A stretch of 64,000 bases of DNA, taken from the NCBI GenBank assembly GCA_018402085.1, contig JAGYJM010000002.1:2557501-2621500 (forward strand), read 5' to 3'. The notes beneath the pieces are model-generated. The model saw nothing but the letters and a program-made list of their open reading frames with translations, searched no databases and had not been told where the DNA came from. This document shows, piece by piece, positions 45,662 to 53,943 of this stretch (position 1 is the first letter of the stretch; every line of letters begins with the position of its first letter). This DNA comes from Flavobacteriales bacterium (GTDB lineage: Bacteria; Bacteroidota; Bacteroidia; Flavobacteriales_D; Sanyastnellaceae). Position numbers and translations under genes: made by a program.

Positions 45662-47191
45662 TCACCTAAAGAGCGACTTCCCCGTCATTTCTCCGGGTTG
45701 TTCGATACCCATCAGTTCGAGCACGGTTGGCGCAACATCTGCCAGAATGCCCGACTGAACATCCTTCACATTGGGTGAAATGACAATGAACGGCACCGGA
45801 TTCGTAGTGTGTGCGGTATGGGGCGACCCATCTTGGTTAACGGCCATGTCGGCATTTCCGTGATCGGCGATGATGATGAATTGGTAGTCCTGTGAGAGAC
45901 CAGCCTCTACCACACGCATGAGCTGCTGATCGGTGGCTTCCACTGCTTTGATAATGGCCTCGAAAACACCGGTATGCCCTACCATATCCGGATTCGCGAA
46001 ATTCAAGACCACCAGGTCTGGCGAATTCTCCTGCATACGCGTGCAAATCCGATCAGCCACTTCCGGGGCGCTCATCTCGGGTTGCAGATCGTAGGTAGCC
46101 ACCTTCGGCGAGTGCACCAGAATACGGTCTTCGCCGTCAAACTCCTGCTCTCTCCCACCTGAGAAAAAGAAGGTAACGTGCGGGTACTTCTCGGTTTCAG
46201 CGATGCGAACCTGCGTGCGGCCGGCGTTGGCTACCACCTCACCCAGGGTCATTGCGAGGTCATCTTTTTCATAGACCACATGCACCTTTTCAAAGGTACT
46301 GTCGTAGCGGGTCATGGTGTAGTAATCGAGATCAAGCTTCTTCATATCGTGCTCCGGAAAATCCTGCTGGGTCAAGGCCATAGTGATCTCTCTGCAGCGG
46401 TCAGTGCGAAAGTTGAAGCAAATCACAACGTCTCCTTCGTTGATCGTTGCGATCGGCTGACCTTTGATGTCGGTAATAACTTTTGGCTCGATGAACTCAT
46501 CAGTGATGTCTTCAGCATAACTTGCCTCTATGGCTCGTTCAGCCGACAAATAAGGGGCGCCTTCTCCCCTTACGAGTAGGTCATACGCCTTCTTGACACG
46601 CTCCCACCGCTTGTCTCGGTCCATCGCATAGTAGCGGCCGATCACCGACGCGATGCGGGTATCATTCGACGACTCATCTGCAACTTGCTGCAGCGATTGA
46701 ATAAAGCCTTTCCCACTTCTGGGGTCCGTGTCACGACCATCGGTGAACGCGTGAATGAAAACCTGCGGCACACCGGCTTTATCGGCGAGCTGAATCAATG
46801 CATGCAAGTGTTCCTGTGAAGAGTGTACCCCTCCGTCTGAGACCAGCCCCATGAGGTGAAGTCTACCGCCCCGGGCTTGGTCCATCGCGTTATTCAGCAC
46901 TGCTTGATCAAAGAAGCTACCGTCTTTGACAGCCCTGTTGATCCGCACAAGGTCCTGGTAAACCACGCGCCCGGCACCGATATTCATGTGTCCGACCTCA
47001 CTGTTGCCCATTTGACCGTCAGGCAAACCAACGTGTTCACCATCGGTCTGTAGGGTAGCGTTCGGGTAGGTGCTTAGCAGTTCATCCATAAAAGGGGTGT
47101 GCGCCATGTGTACGGCATCACTTTCGTCTTGCTTCCCGTATCCCCAGCCATCGAGTACGATGAGGGCAACCTTTTTTGAGGTAGTGTTCAT
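45662..47191 (-). CDS. gpmI: 2,3-bisphosphoglycerate-independent phosphoglycerate mutase
   Basis: 509 aa; glycolytic interconversion of 3- and 2-phosphoglycerate, Mn-dependent. KVALIVLDGWGYG at the start, the phospho-serine region DGQMGNSEVGHMNIGAGR near 55-75, FTDGRDTDPRSG, and the metal site IADHGNADM with the nearby HTAHTTNPVPF. Length and order match GpmI of the alkaline phosphatase superfamily. Adjacent upstream on the same strand is a histidine kinase, 3 bp away. Confidence 0.97.
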   Translation of the reverse strand: MNTTSKKVALIVLDGWGYGKQDESDAVHMAHTPFMDELLSTYPNATLQTDGEHVGLPDGQMGNSEVGHMNIGAGRVVYQDLVRINRAVKDGSFFDQAVLNNAMDQARGGRLHLMGLVSDGGVHSSQEHLHALIQLADKAGVPQVFIHAFTDGRDTDPRSGKGFIQSLQQVADESSNDTRIASVIGRYYAMDRDKRWERVKKAYDLLVRGEGAPYLSAERAIEASYAEDITDEFIEPKVITDIKGQPIATINEGDVVICFNFRTDRCREITMALTQQDFPEHDMKKLDLDYYTMTRYDSTFEKVHVVYEKDDLAMTLGEVVANAGRTQVRIAETEKYPHVTFFFSGGREQEFDGEDRILVHSPKVATYDLQPEMSAPEVADRICTRMQENSPDLVVLNFANPDMVGHTGVFEAIIKAVEATDQQLMRVVEAGLSQDYQFIIIADHGNADMAVNQDGSPHTAHTTNPVPFIVISPNVKDVQSGILADVAPTVLELMGIEQPGEMTGKSLFR

Positions 47192-47194
47192 GAT

Positions 47195-48151
47195 TTAAGA
47201 CTTATCATTGAGAAGGGGCAGGCAGAGTATGAAGGTGCTGCCTTTATCGCTTTCACTGCTGACCCTCACGCTCCCGTTGTGCTGTCGCGCAATACGATCT
47301 ACAAGGTAGAGTCCGAGTCCGGTGCCTTTTGTCCTCCGCGTTTCTTCATTCCCGATCCGGTAAAACTTCCTGAAAATCCGTTCTTTTTCCTGCGGAGGAA
47401 TACCGGCTCCTTCATCTTCTATGGTAAAGCACGCCTGCCCATCCAGCCTTTTCAGGCTGATATCAATAGAAGTATCTTCGGGAGAATACTTCACAGCGTT
47501 CTCTACGAGGTTGGCTATGAGCGATTCTACCTGATTGGTGTCTCCGTGAATATGAATATCAGGCGAGAGTTCAACCTTGAAATGATGCAGCTGCCCGATG
47601 CTTTGCCGCAGTTTCGCTGTAACCATCTGCACCAGTTCAGTGAGATTCAGCGGCGCAAAGGCTCCTTCACGATCGTGATCAAGGCGTGTACTGAGCAAAA
47701 TATTCTCAACGAGGTGATCAAGCCGATGCGTTTCATTTACCGCATCAGAGAGCATCGAGGCCTGCTTTTCTTCAGGCAAGCGCCGCGAACGGAGGGTGTC
47801 GAGAAACAGGCGCAGCGTAGCGATGGGCGTTTTCAGCTCGTGGGTCACCGCCAGCATGAAATTGCGCTCTTGCCGAGCGAGTTCAGCCTCTTTGCGAAGG
47901 TAATTGCCAATGCGCCAGAGTCCGAACAACAACAGGCTCACGAAAACCGCCCCCTCGCCGATGACCATCCATACTTTTTTCTGGTAAGAGCTTTCGATGG
48001 AGTCTGCTGAAGACGGCATCAGGTTCAGTTGCAGATCTCGGATCTCACCGTGCAGGTTAACGATGTGAAAGGCCCACCAAAAGAACTGAAACAGCACATA
48101 AGCTGAGAGCAGTAAGAAGACAATGCGTGTGCGTTTCTGTTTCGGATACAT
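47195..48151 (-). CDS. Sensor histidine kinase, membrane-bound
   Basis: 318 aa from MYPKQKRTR; the frame begins 6 codons earlier. Two transmembrane helices (about 9-30 and 65-85) enclose a short periplasmic loop. The H-box is FMLAVTHELKTPIATLRLF, with N-box NLVENAVKYSPED, G1 IEDEGAGIPP and G2 GTGLGLYLVD. No cognate response regulator lies beside it; gpmI follows. The signal is unknown. Confidence 0.92.
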   Translation of the reverse strand: MYPKQKRTRIVFLLLSAYVLFQFFWWAFHIVNLHGEIRDLQLNLMPSSADSIESSYQKKVWMVIGEGAVFVSLLLFGLWRIGNYLRKEAELARQERNFMLAVTHELKTPIATLRLFLDTLRSRRLPEEKQASMLSDAVNETHRLDHLVENILLSTRLDHDREGAFAPLNLTELVQMVTAKLRQSIGQLHHFKVELSPDIHIHGDTNQVESLIANLVENAVKYSPEDTSIDISLKRLDGQACFTIEDEGAGIPPQEKERIFRKFYRIGNEETRRTKGTGLGLYLVDRIARQHNGSVRVSSESDKGSTFILCLPLLNDKS

Positions 48152-48223
48152 GGTGCGGCAAAGGTACACATGAAATGAGGCAAATGCGAGGGTAGCGGCA
48201 CGGTGGGCAGCGACATGAAATCA

Positions 48224-48252
48224 AAAAAGGCCTTCCTTGCGGAAGACCTTTT
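48224..48252 (-). terminator. Intrinsic terminator after the 155-aa secreted protein gene
   Basis: AAAAGGCCTTCC-TTGC-GGAAGACCTTTT with one mismatch, 23 bp downstream of the minus-strand stop at 48275 and upstream of the histidine kinase start. Confidence 0.75.
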
Positions 48253-48274
48253 CAAAATGTATGTCGGGGCGGAA

Positions 48275-48742
48275 TTACTTCTTTGGTTTAATACCGACGC
48301 CACCATTGCCTTTGTTTCCCTTGCTGCTTGAATTGGTTCCTTTCTCTTGTGTTGAGCGAGAATCCTCGTTGCGCAGGGTCAAGAGCGTAGGTTTTGAGAA
48401 CACCACATGCAGTTCTTCGCCGTCGCGACGCTCCATTTCATACGATGTGCCGATGCTCCAGCCCATAGCCGAAAGCACGTTCATGGCTTCAAGCAGAGAA
48501 GTGAAGCTGCGTGTACGCAGTTGTTCCATTTCATCACGAATAGTCTTCTCGGTGACCATGCGACTTGCAATAGGGTCAAACATGATGCGCACAACATCGC
48601 GGTTTTGCTGCTGTGTCACGAGAATTTCACCATAGAAATTCGGAAGCATCTTACCACCTTTGGCGGTTTGCATCGATGTGGATGTCTGTGCGGCTGCGAA
48701 AAGTGGCAGCGCTACTACCATCAGTACAATCAGTTTCTTCAT
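48275..48742 (-). CDS. Hypothetical secreted protein
   Basis: 155 aa. Signal peptide MKKLIVLMVVALPLFAAAQ. The central part has alternating strands (YGEILVTQQQNRDVVRIMFD) and an amphipathic helix, with a low-complexity Ser/Gly/Lys tail (NSSSKGNKGNGG). No family recognised. It has its own terminator and faces the 48875 gene divergently, about 130 bp apart. Confidence 0.72.
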   Translation of the reverse strand: MKKLIVLMVVALPLFAAAQTSTSMQTAKGGKMLPNFYGEILVTQQQNRDVVRIMFDPIASRMVTEKTIRDEMEQLRTRSFTSLLEAMNVLSAMGWSIGTSYEMERRDGEELHVVFSKPTLLTLRNEDSRSTQEKGTNSSSKGNKGNGGVGIKPKK

Positions 48743-48874
48743 AATTCGTCAAGATAATTTGCCTCTAAGGTACAGCATCGGGCATAGGGTAGCGTTTAAT
48801 GAAGTGTTAAAATATACCCCCTCTATGTCCAAGAGGTCTGTTGTACCTTTACAAGTATCAAAAACCTGACATGA

Positions 48875-49816
48875 ATGAAAACCATATATTTCATTTTCAG
48901 CCTGCTGTTCGCATCCTGCGCTTTTGCGCAGGTACCAAGCTATCAACCTGATTTTGACGGAGACGGAAACATCTCAAGCTCCGACCTGCTCGGCTTTCTC
49001 GGCTATTTTGGCGGCACTTTTGACGCCTCATCCATCAGCAGTGGCGCAGGCAACTTCTGGGAAAATGACCTGAACCTGGCTGAAAAAACTCCCGTAACCC
49101 ATGTGCTTTCAAGTGAAGATTACACCGTACCGCAAGGTTTCACGCTCTATATAACGCAATTGTACAACGTCACCGGATATGTGCGCATTGACGGAGAAAA
49201 CGTTTTTTATTATTACAGTGGTTACTTCAATGGACCTGCCTTGCAACAGCCCATCATCGCGGCTGAAGGCCAGGTTATCAGCAGTACGTCAACGGCAGCA
49301 TTCAACGGGTACCTCGCGCCCAACAACGAGCGTGAAGCCGTGACGATCAACATCGGATCAAGTGACTACACCGTTCCTGAAGGAAAGGCACTCGTGATCA
49401 CCTCGTTGTACTCTGTCACAGGCTTTATGCGGGTCAACAGCATCAATATTCACTATTATTATTCAAATTATTTCAATTCAAACGGATTGTCAAACCCATA
49501 TATCTTGAGCGCCGGTGATGTGCTTTCAGCGACCAGCACCTGTGTCGTAAACGGCTATCTGGTTGATTCGGAGATCGAGACAGTGACGCATAATCTCAGT
49601 ATCGAATACACCGTGCCTGCCGGTTACCGGCTCGTAGTCAACAACCTGTACAATGTGACCGGCTTCTTCAGATTGAATGGCCAGAACCTGCATTACTACT
49701 ATTGCAGCTATTTTAACGGTCCAACCTTAGGCAAGCCTTTCATGTTCGAAGAAGGTGACGTGCTTTCTGCAACGAGTACCGCTGCTTTCAACGGGGTTTT
49801 GATTCCTATAGAGTAA
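48875..49816 (+). CDS. Secreted protein with dockerin/EF-hand-like motif and three Tyr-rich repeats
   Basis: 313 aa. Signal peptide MKTIYFIFSLLFASCAFAQ. DFDGDGNISSSDLLGFLGYF at 25-44 is a single EF-hand/dockerin-like calcium loop. Then come three ~65-aa repeats (about 75-140, 165-230, 245-310) with YTVP.G..L.IT.LY.VTG..R..., a run of FYYY / HYYYS.YFN, and ISSTSTAAFNGYL. No T9SS sorting domain. Unknown family; perhaps sugar- or surface-binding (guess). The ATG at 48871 would be out of frame. The downstream PhoD-like gene starts 8 bp later, so the two are one unit. Confidence 0.75.
   Translation: MKTIYFIFSLLFASCAFAQVPSYQPDFDGDGNISSSDLLGFLGYFGGTFDASSISSGAGNFWENDLNLAEKTPVTHVLSSEDYTVPQGFTLYITQLYNVTGYVRIDGENVFYYYSGYFNGPALQQPIIAAEGQVISSTSTAAFNGYLAPNNEREAVTINIGSSDYTVPEGKALVITSLYSVTGFMRVNSINIHYYYSNYFNSNGLSNPYILSAGDVLSATSTCVVNGYLVDSEIETVTHNLSIEYTVPAGYRLVVNNLYNVTGFFRLNGQNLHYYYCSYFNGPTLGKPFMFEEGDVLSATSTAAFNGVLIPIE
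48912..48931 (-). repeat. GATG palindrome, at a signal-peptide end
   Basis: Minus strand: CTGCGC-AAAA-GCGCAG-GATG. On the gene strand it encodes the signal-peptide end ASCAFAQ. Confidence 0.5.
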
Positions 49817-49824
49817 GCGCATTG

Positions 49825-51705
49825 ATGACAAAGTACTTTTTTCTGGCCACCGCTCTGCTTGCAATGTTTGCTGTACAGGGTCAAGTGGATGTTCTTCATG
49901 TTCAAAAGCGTGCGAAAGGCGAAGGTTCTTTTCCGCGTAAAAACGCGGGATATTTTCTTCATGGTGTGGCCAGCGGAGACCCCACAGACAGCTCGGTGGT
50001 GTTGTGGACACGCATCACTCCGGATGAGCTGACAGGCACGCACGAGGTGAATTGGGAAATCGCATCGGATATTGCCTTTTCGGATGTATTGGATGGCGGC
50101 ACGGCAGTCACCGACTCTTCAGCAGACTTCACCGTGCACCTACACTTGAGTGGTCTGCCTGAAGACAGCTACCTGTTCTACCGATTCAATTACGAGGGTG
50201 AATCTTCTGTCACCGGAAGAACACGCACGCTGCCTATGTCGGGGGGCGATGACCTGCGGATCGCTGCGGTATCTTGCTCTGACTATAGACAAGGCTATTT
50301 CAATGCCTACGCCCATATAGCCGGGCGCAATGACATTGACCTGGTCATTCACCTGGGGGATTATATTTATGAAACTGGTGGTGAAGCTGAACGGCTGCAC
50401 GATCCCGATGCTGAAATATACCGGCTCGCCGACTATCGCACACGCTACAATCAGTACAGACTTGACCCTGACCTCCAGCGCATGCACCAGCTCTATCCGG
50501 TGTTGACCATCTGGGACGATCACGATATTGTGGTAGACGCCACCCGTGACACCAGCATGGCGCATCAGGCACAATTTGGCAATTACAGCACCCGTAAATC
50601 AGCCGCAATCGAAGCGGCACGTGAATGGTTACCGCTATCGAGCAACCTCGAAGAGAATCCCTTTAAAAACTGGCGAAGCGTGCAGTGGGGTGACCTTGCA
50701 CGCATCATCCTCGTAGACGTTCGCCTCTTTGATCGCGATCTCTTCGTGAATTCCTCAGAAGACCCGCTCTTCGGGGATCCGGATCACAAACTGATGGGCC
50801 CCGAACAACAACAATGGTTTCTCGGTGAACTCGATAATGAGCAGCAATGGAACCTTGTTGGCAACCAGTTGATGGTTGGCCAGTTTCGCGCCGCAGTTGA
50901 ACCGATCATTTATGAAAACTGGGACGGCTATCCTGCTGAACGAGATACCTTCTTCAACTTTCTCCAAACCCACGAGATTGACAATACGGTGTTCATGACC
51001 GGTGACTTCCATGTCTCAATTGCATGCAACCTCTGTCCTGAACCCCGCGACACCAGCCTCTACGATTCAGAGACCGGTGAGGGCTCCATCGGGGTTGAGT
51101 TTGTGGTTCCAAGCATTACAGGTGTCAATTTTGACGAGGGATATGACTTTGGCCTTGCCAACCCTGAATCCGCCGCACAGAATCTTCAAATCTTCAACAA
51201 TCATTACCAATACGTGGAGTTGACTGAACATGGATTTGTTTTATTGCACGTCAACAATGAGCGCGCTCAGGGCGAATACTGGCATATGGCGAGTATTCTT
51301 GACGACGCCAATCACGAAGCTTCGATCGGTGAGATCTGGTTTGCAACCGATGGGCAGAACAGGCTTACTCAAGGCTTTGCGCCGGCAGTGCCCGACGCAG
51401 ATGAAATACCGGTACCTGACGCTTGCTCAATAGTCTCTGTTGAAGAAAGCTCTGCTCCCCGGGTGGTGATGCTGTATCCGAACCCTGCAAGCGACGTTTT
51501 ATTTGTCAATCTGCTCAGCAACGACCTCCGTACAGTCACCGTTATTGATCTAAATGGCAAAGTGTGGCTGCAAAAGCAGCCGGACGCGACAGCCGGCTTT
51601 AGCGCCCTGAAAGTTGATATTTCAAACCTCCCCTCGGGATCCTTTGTCTTGCGCATCACAGATAAAACAGGTCTGTCAACCAGCCATCGGTTTGTGAGGG
51701 AATAG
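49825..51705 (+). CDS. PhoD-like alkaline phosphatase / phosphodiesterase with T9SS type A signal
   Basis: 626 aa from ATG 49825, with a TTG one codon earlier. Signal peptide MTKYFFLATALLAMFAVQGQ. The N-terminal PhoD domain begins FLHGVASGDPTDSSVVLWTR. The metallophosphatase core has HLGDYIYETG, TIWDDHDIVVD and TGDFHVSIACNL, which supply the metal ligands. The C-terminus MLYPNPASDVLFVNLL ... SHRFVRE is a T9SS type A sorting domain, so the enzyme is secreted. Hydrolyses phosphate esters or diesters; natural substrate unknown. Palindrome 49933-49952 lies just before GYFLHGVASGD. Confidence 0.92.
   Translation: MTKYFFLATALLAMFAVQGQVDVLHVQKRAKGEGSFPRKNAGYFLHGVASGDPTDSSVVLWTRITPDELTGTHEVNWEIASDIAFSDVLDGGTAVTDSSADFTVHLHLSGLPEDSYLFYRFNYEGESSVTGRTRTLPMSGGDDLRIAAVSCSDYRQGYFNAYAHIAGRNDIDLVIHLGDYIYETGGEAERLHDPDAEIYRLADYRTRYNQYRLDPDLQRMHQLYPVLTIWDDHDIVVDATRDTSMAHQAQFGNYSTRKSAAIEAAREWLPLSSNLEENPFKNWRSVQWGDLARIILVDVRLFDRDLFVNSSEDPLFGDPDHKLMGPEQQQWFLGELDNEQQWNLVGNQLMVGQFRAAVEPIIYENWDGYPAERDTFFNFLQTHEIDNTVFMTGDFHVSIACNLCPEPRDTSLYDSETGEGSIGVEFVVPSITGVNFDEGYDFGLANPESAAQNLQIFNNHYQYVELTEHGFVLLHVNNERAQGEYWHMASILDDANHEASIGEIWFATDGQNRLTQGFAPAVPDADEIPVPDACSIVSVEESSAPRVVMLYPNPASDVLFVNLLSNDLRTVTVIDLNGKVWLQKQPDATAGFSALKVDISNLPSGSFVLRITDKTGLSTSHRFVRE
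49933..49952 (+). repeat. GATG-palindrome variant (GATA flank), in PhoD-like gene
   Basis: CCGCGT-AAAA-ACGCGG-GATA, encoding PRKNAGY in a frame different from the RAKARD copies. Confidence 0.5.
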
Positions 51706-51749
51706 AAAACACCTTCATACGCCTCCGCTGTTATCGATAAGGCCCCAAG

Positions 51750-51914
51750 AGGGATGCGCCACGCACATCCTTTAGGTTGAACCACAATTGCACAACCTGT
51801 CTGCCGCCAGGCGGACGCGATAAATCGCGTCCCTACGGTGACCGCCCAAACTGAAAAAGGCAGCGCAATGATGCGCTGCCCCCCGGAACCACCAACCACC
51901 AACAACCAACCATA
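51750..51914 (-). repeat. Mosaic intergenic hairpin repeat, inverted copy 3
   Basis: Reverse complement of 43061-43217 in the same module order: GGATGCGC end; CCTTTAGGTTGAACCACAATTG; ACCTGTCTGCCGCCAGGCGG; CGCGATAAATCGCG; TACGGTGACCGCCC; GGCAGCGCA-ATGA-TGCGCTGCC; then CCACCAACCACCAACAACCA. It fills the 51706-52030 spacer, which has no gene. Confidence 0.8.
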
Positions 51915-52030
51915 CCCCCCTTATCCACGACCCTCTATTCATTACTTCCCACACATCTTGGATGGTTCGGCAACATATTTGAATAATTTCAGCGTTTGAA
52001 TTTATAGAACGACAACCAAGAAAACACCGA

Positions 52031-52750
52031 ATGAACCTGCTGAATATCCTGCTTCAAGGCGTTAATCTGGCAGGCGAGGGCGGCCAGTTGGCCGCTGATT
52101 CACTCGCCACCAACGAACCGCGAGAAATTGAAGTCTCCATACTGGAGCTTCTCATGCAAGGGGGGTGGTACATCATGATCCCGCTTGCCATACTCTCTAT
52201 TCTCGCTATTTACATCTTCATTGAACGTACCCTGGCGATCAATAAAGCCCTGAAGGAAGAGAAAAACTTCATGGAGAAGATCAAAGACTACATCAACGAT
52301 GGCAAGCTTGATAGCGCTAAAAACCTCTGTGGCACTAGCAACACGCCCATCGCAAGAATGCTTGAAAAAGGCATCAGCCGCATTGGCAAGCCTCTCGGAG
52401 ATATACGTGTGGCCATTGAAAATGTGGGTAAACTCGAGATCTACCTACTCGAGAAAAACCTATCTAACCTCGCCACGATTGCCGGAGCTGCGCCCATGAT
52501 CGGATTCCTCGGAACCGTCATTGGTATGGTGCAGGTATTTCTCGACATGGAAGCCGCAGGAACCGTGCAGGTTGACGACATCTCTGCAGGTACCAAGCAG
52601 GCGATGATTACCACCATTGTCGGACTTATTGTCGGCATCATCGCTTACATGGCCTACAATTACCTCGTAAGCAAAGTGTCAAAAGTGATTCACAAGATGG
52701 AAGCGTCGAGCATCGAGTTCGTCGACATCCTCGAAGAACCGGGAAACTGA
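52031..52750 (+). CDS. exbB: MotA/TolQ/ExbB proton channel family protein
   Basis: 239 aa. A helix near 40-60 (GGWYIMIPLAILSILAIYIF) is followed by a cytoplasmic loop and a pair of helices near 150-170 and 195-215 containing APMIGFLGTVIGMVQVFLD. Proton channel of a TonB system. First gene of an exbB-exbD-tonB-folC operon; exbD starts 4 bp after its stop. Unlike the protein at 382 it has no signal peptide or acidic extension. Confidence 0.93.
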   Translation: MNLLNILLQGVNLAGEGGQLAADSLATNEPREIEVSILELLMQGGWYIMIPLAILSILAIYIFIERTLAINKALKEEKNFMEKIKDYINDGKLDSAKNLCGTSNTPIARMLEKGISRIGKPLGDIRVAIENVGKLEIYLLEKNLSNLATIAGAAPMIGFLGTVIGMVQVFLDMEAAGTVQVDDISAGTKQAMITTIVGLIVGIIAYMAYNYLVSKVSKVIHKMEASSIEFVDILEEPGN

Positions 52751-52754
52751 GCTT

Positions 52755-53156
52755 ATGGACCTCGGACAACGAAATAAAGTAGAAGTCTCCGGGAATATGT
52801 CCACCATGACGGACCTCGTATTCCTGCTGTTGATCTTCTTCATCATCCTCTCCACCCTCGCCAGCAATGGGGTGAATGTTGATTTGCCTCAAAGTAAAGG
52901 GGTGAGTTCAGTGGCCAATGCGAAGCTGACGGTTTCCATCAAGCCTGATCTGACCTACTATGTAAACGGCGGAAGGGTAGAAAAAACAGACCTCGAGGAT
53001 ATCCTGCTTCTTCGCATGGAGGAAGTAACTGATAAAGTGCTGTACCTTCAGGTAGACAAAGAAGTGCCGACAGGCGCAACCGTTGAAATCATTGGTTTAG
53101 CCAAGTCACACAGCTGGAGAGTCATGCTCGGTTCTAACCCGAAAAAAGACGAATGA
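52755..53156 (+). CDS. exbD: ExbD/TolR family biopolymer transport protein
   Basis: 133 aa. Single N-terminal transmembrane helix TDLVFLLLIFFIILSTLA preceded by a short cytoplasmic stretch, with the key Asp of the helix start (MTDLVFLLLIFF), then a periplasmic domain. Partner of ExbB in driving TonB. The stop overlaps the TonB ATG by 4 bp. Confidence 0.92.
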   Translation: MDLGQRNKVEVSGNMSTMTDLVFLLLIFFIILSTLASNGVNVDLPQSKGVSSVANAKLTVSIKPDLTYYVNGGRVEKTDLEDILLLRMEEVTDKVLYLQVDKEVPTGATVEIIGLAKSHSWRVMLGSNPKKDE

Positions 53157-53941
53157 ACGCACTGCGCGCTGAACAAGAAAAGAAAGACCGCCGCATCGCG
53201 GCGTTGACCTCAGTGCTCATTTTTGCCCTGGTTGTTACCCTGTGCGCGATCCTGACAGCATTCACGATTCAGGACCCTCCTCCCGGCGAGCAATTTGTGG
53301 CGGTTGGCATGGCCGATTTTGGATCCGACCTGACAGCAGGAGGAGACAATGAAAGTGAGGTTGCCAGCGAAGAAGTTCAGGAAGTCGTTGAAGAAGAAGC
53401 CTCACAATCTGAAGTCACCGAATCAGCACCCACCGAAGAAATCGTTACACAGGATCAATCCGATGTGAGCGTCCCAACCGGCAGTGAAGAAAGCACACAA
53501 GAAGAACCCACTGAAGAAGAGCAGGAAGTCAGCGACGGCCTGAACAGTATCCTCGACCGCATCAACGACAGCTCCGGCGGCGGTGGCTCCGAAGGAGACA
53601 GCGAAGGCACCGGCAACGAAGGCGACCCCAATGGTCAAATCGACGGTAAAGGTGTGGTTCAGGGCGAAGGCATCGGTTGGTCACTCGCCGGAAGAGGCAT
53701 GCAAGGAAGCCCGAAACTCGAAGAAGACCCTACCGAAGAAGGGATAGTGGTGCTAACCATTTATGTGAACCGAACCGGAAAGGTGGTGCGCACCAAACGA
53801 AACTACGTCAAGAGCACAACCTCGAGTAACTACCTTTTCCAGCTTGCAGAGAAAGCGGCTAAAACAGCTAAGTTTACAGTGAAGAACGACGCACCCGCAG
53901 AGCAAAAAGGCGAAATGGTCTTCCGCTTTGAACTGCAATAG
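53153..53941 (+). CDS. tonB: TonB-like energy transducer
   Basis: 262 aa. N-terminal anchor helix IAALTSVLIFALVVTLCAILTA. A long acidic Glu/Ser/Thr-rich linker (about 70-140) replaces the usual proline-rich span, followed by a Gly/Ser stretch. The C-terminal ~75 residues (VVLTIYVNRTGKVVRTKRNY ... GEMVFRFELQ) form the TonB domain. Delivers energy to TonB-dependent outer-membrane receptors. Third gene of the operon. Confidence 0.87.
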   Translation: MNALRAEQEKKDRRIAALTSVLIFALVVTLCAILTAFTIQDPPPGEQFVAVGMADFGSDLTAGGDNESEVASEEVQEVVEEEASQSEVTESAPTEEIVTQDQSDVSVPTGSEESTQEEPTEEEQEVSDGLNSILDRINDSSGGGGSEGDSEGTGNEGDPNGQIDGKGVVQGEGIGWSLAGRGMQGSPKLEEDPTEEGIVVLTIYVNRTGKVVRTKRNYVKSTTSSNYLFQLAEKAAKTAKFTVKNDAPAEQKGEMVFRFELQ

Positions 53942-53943
53942 CT

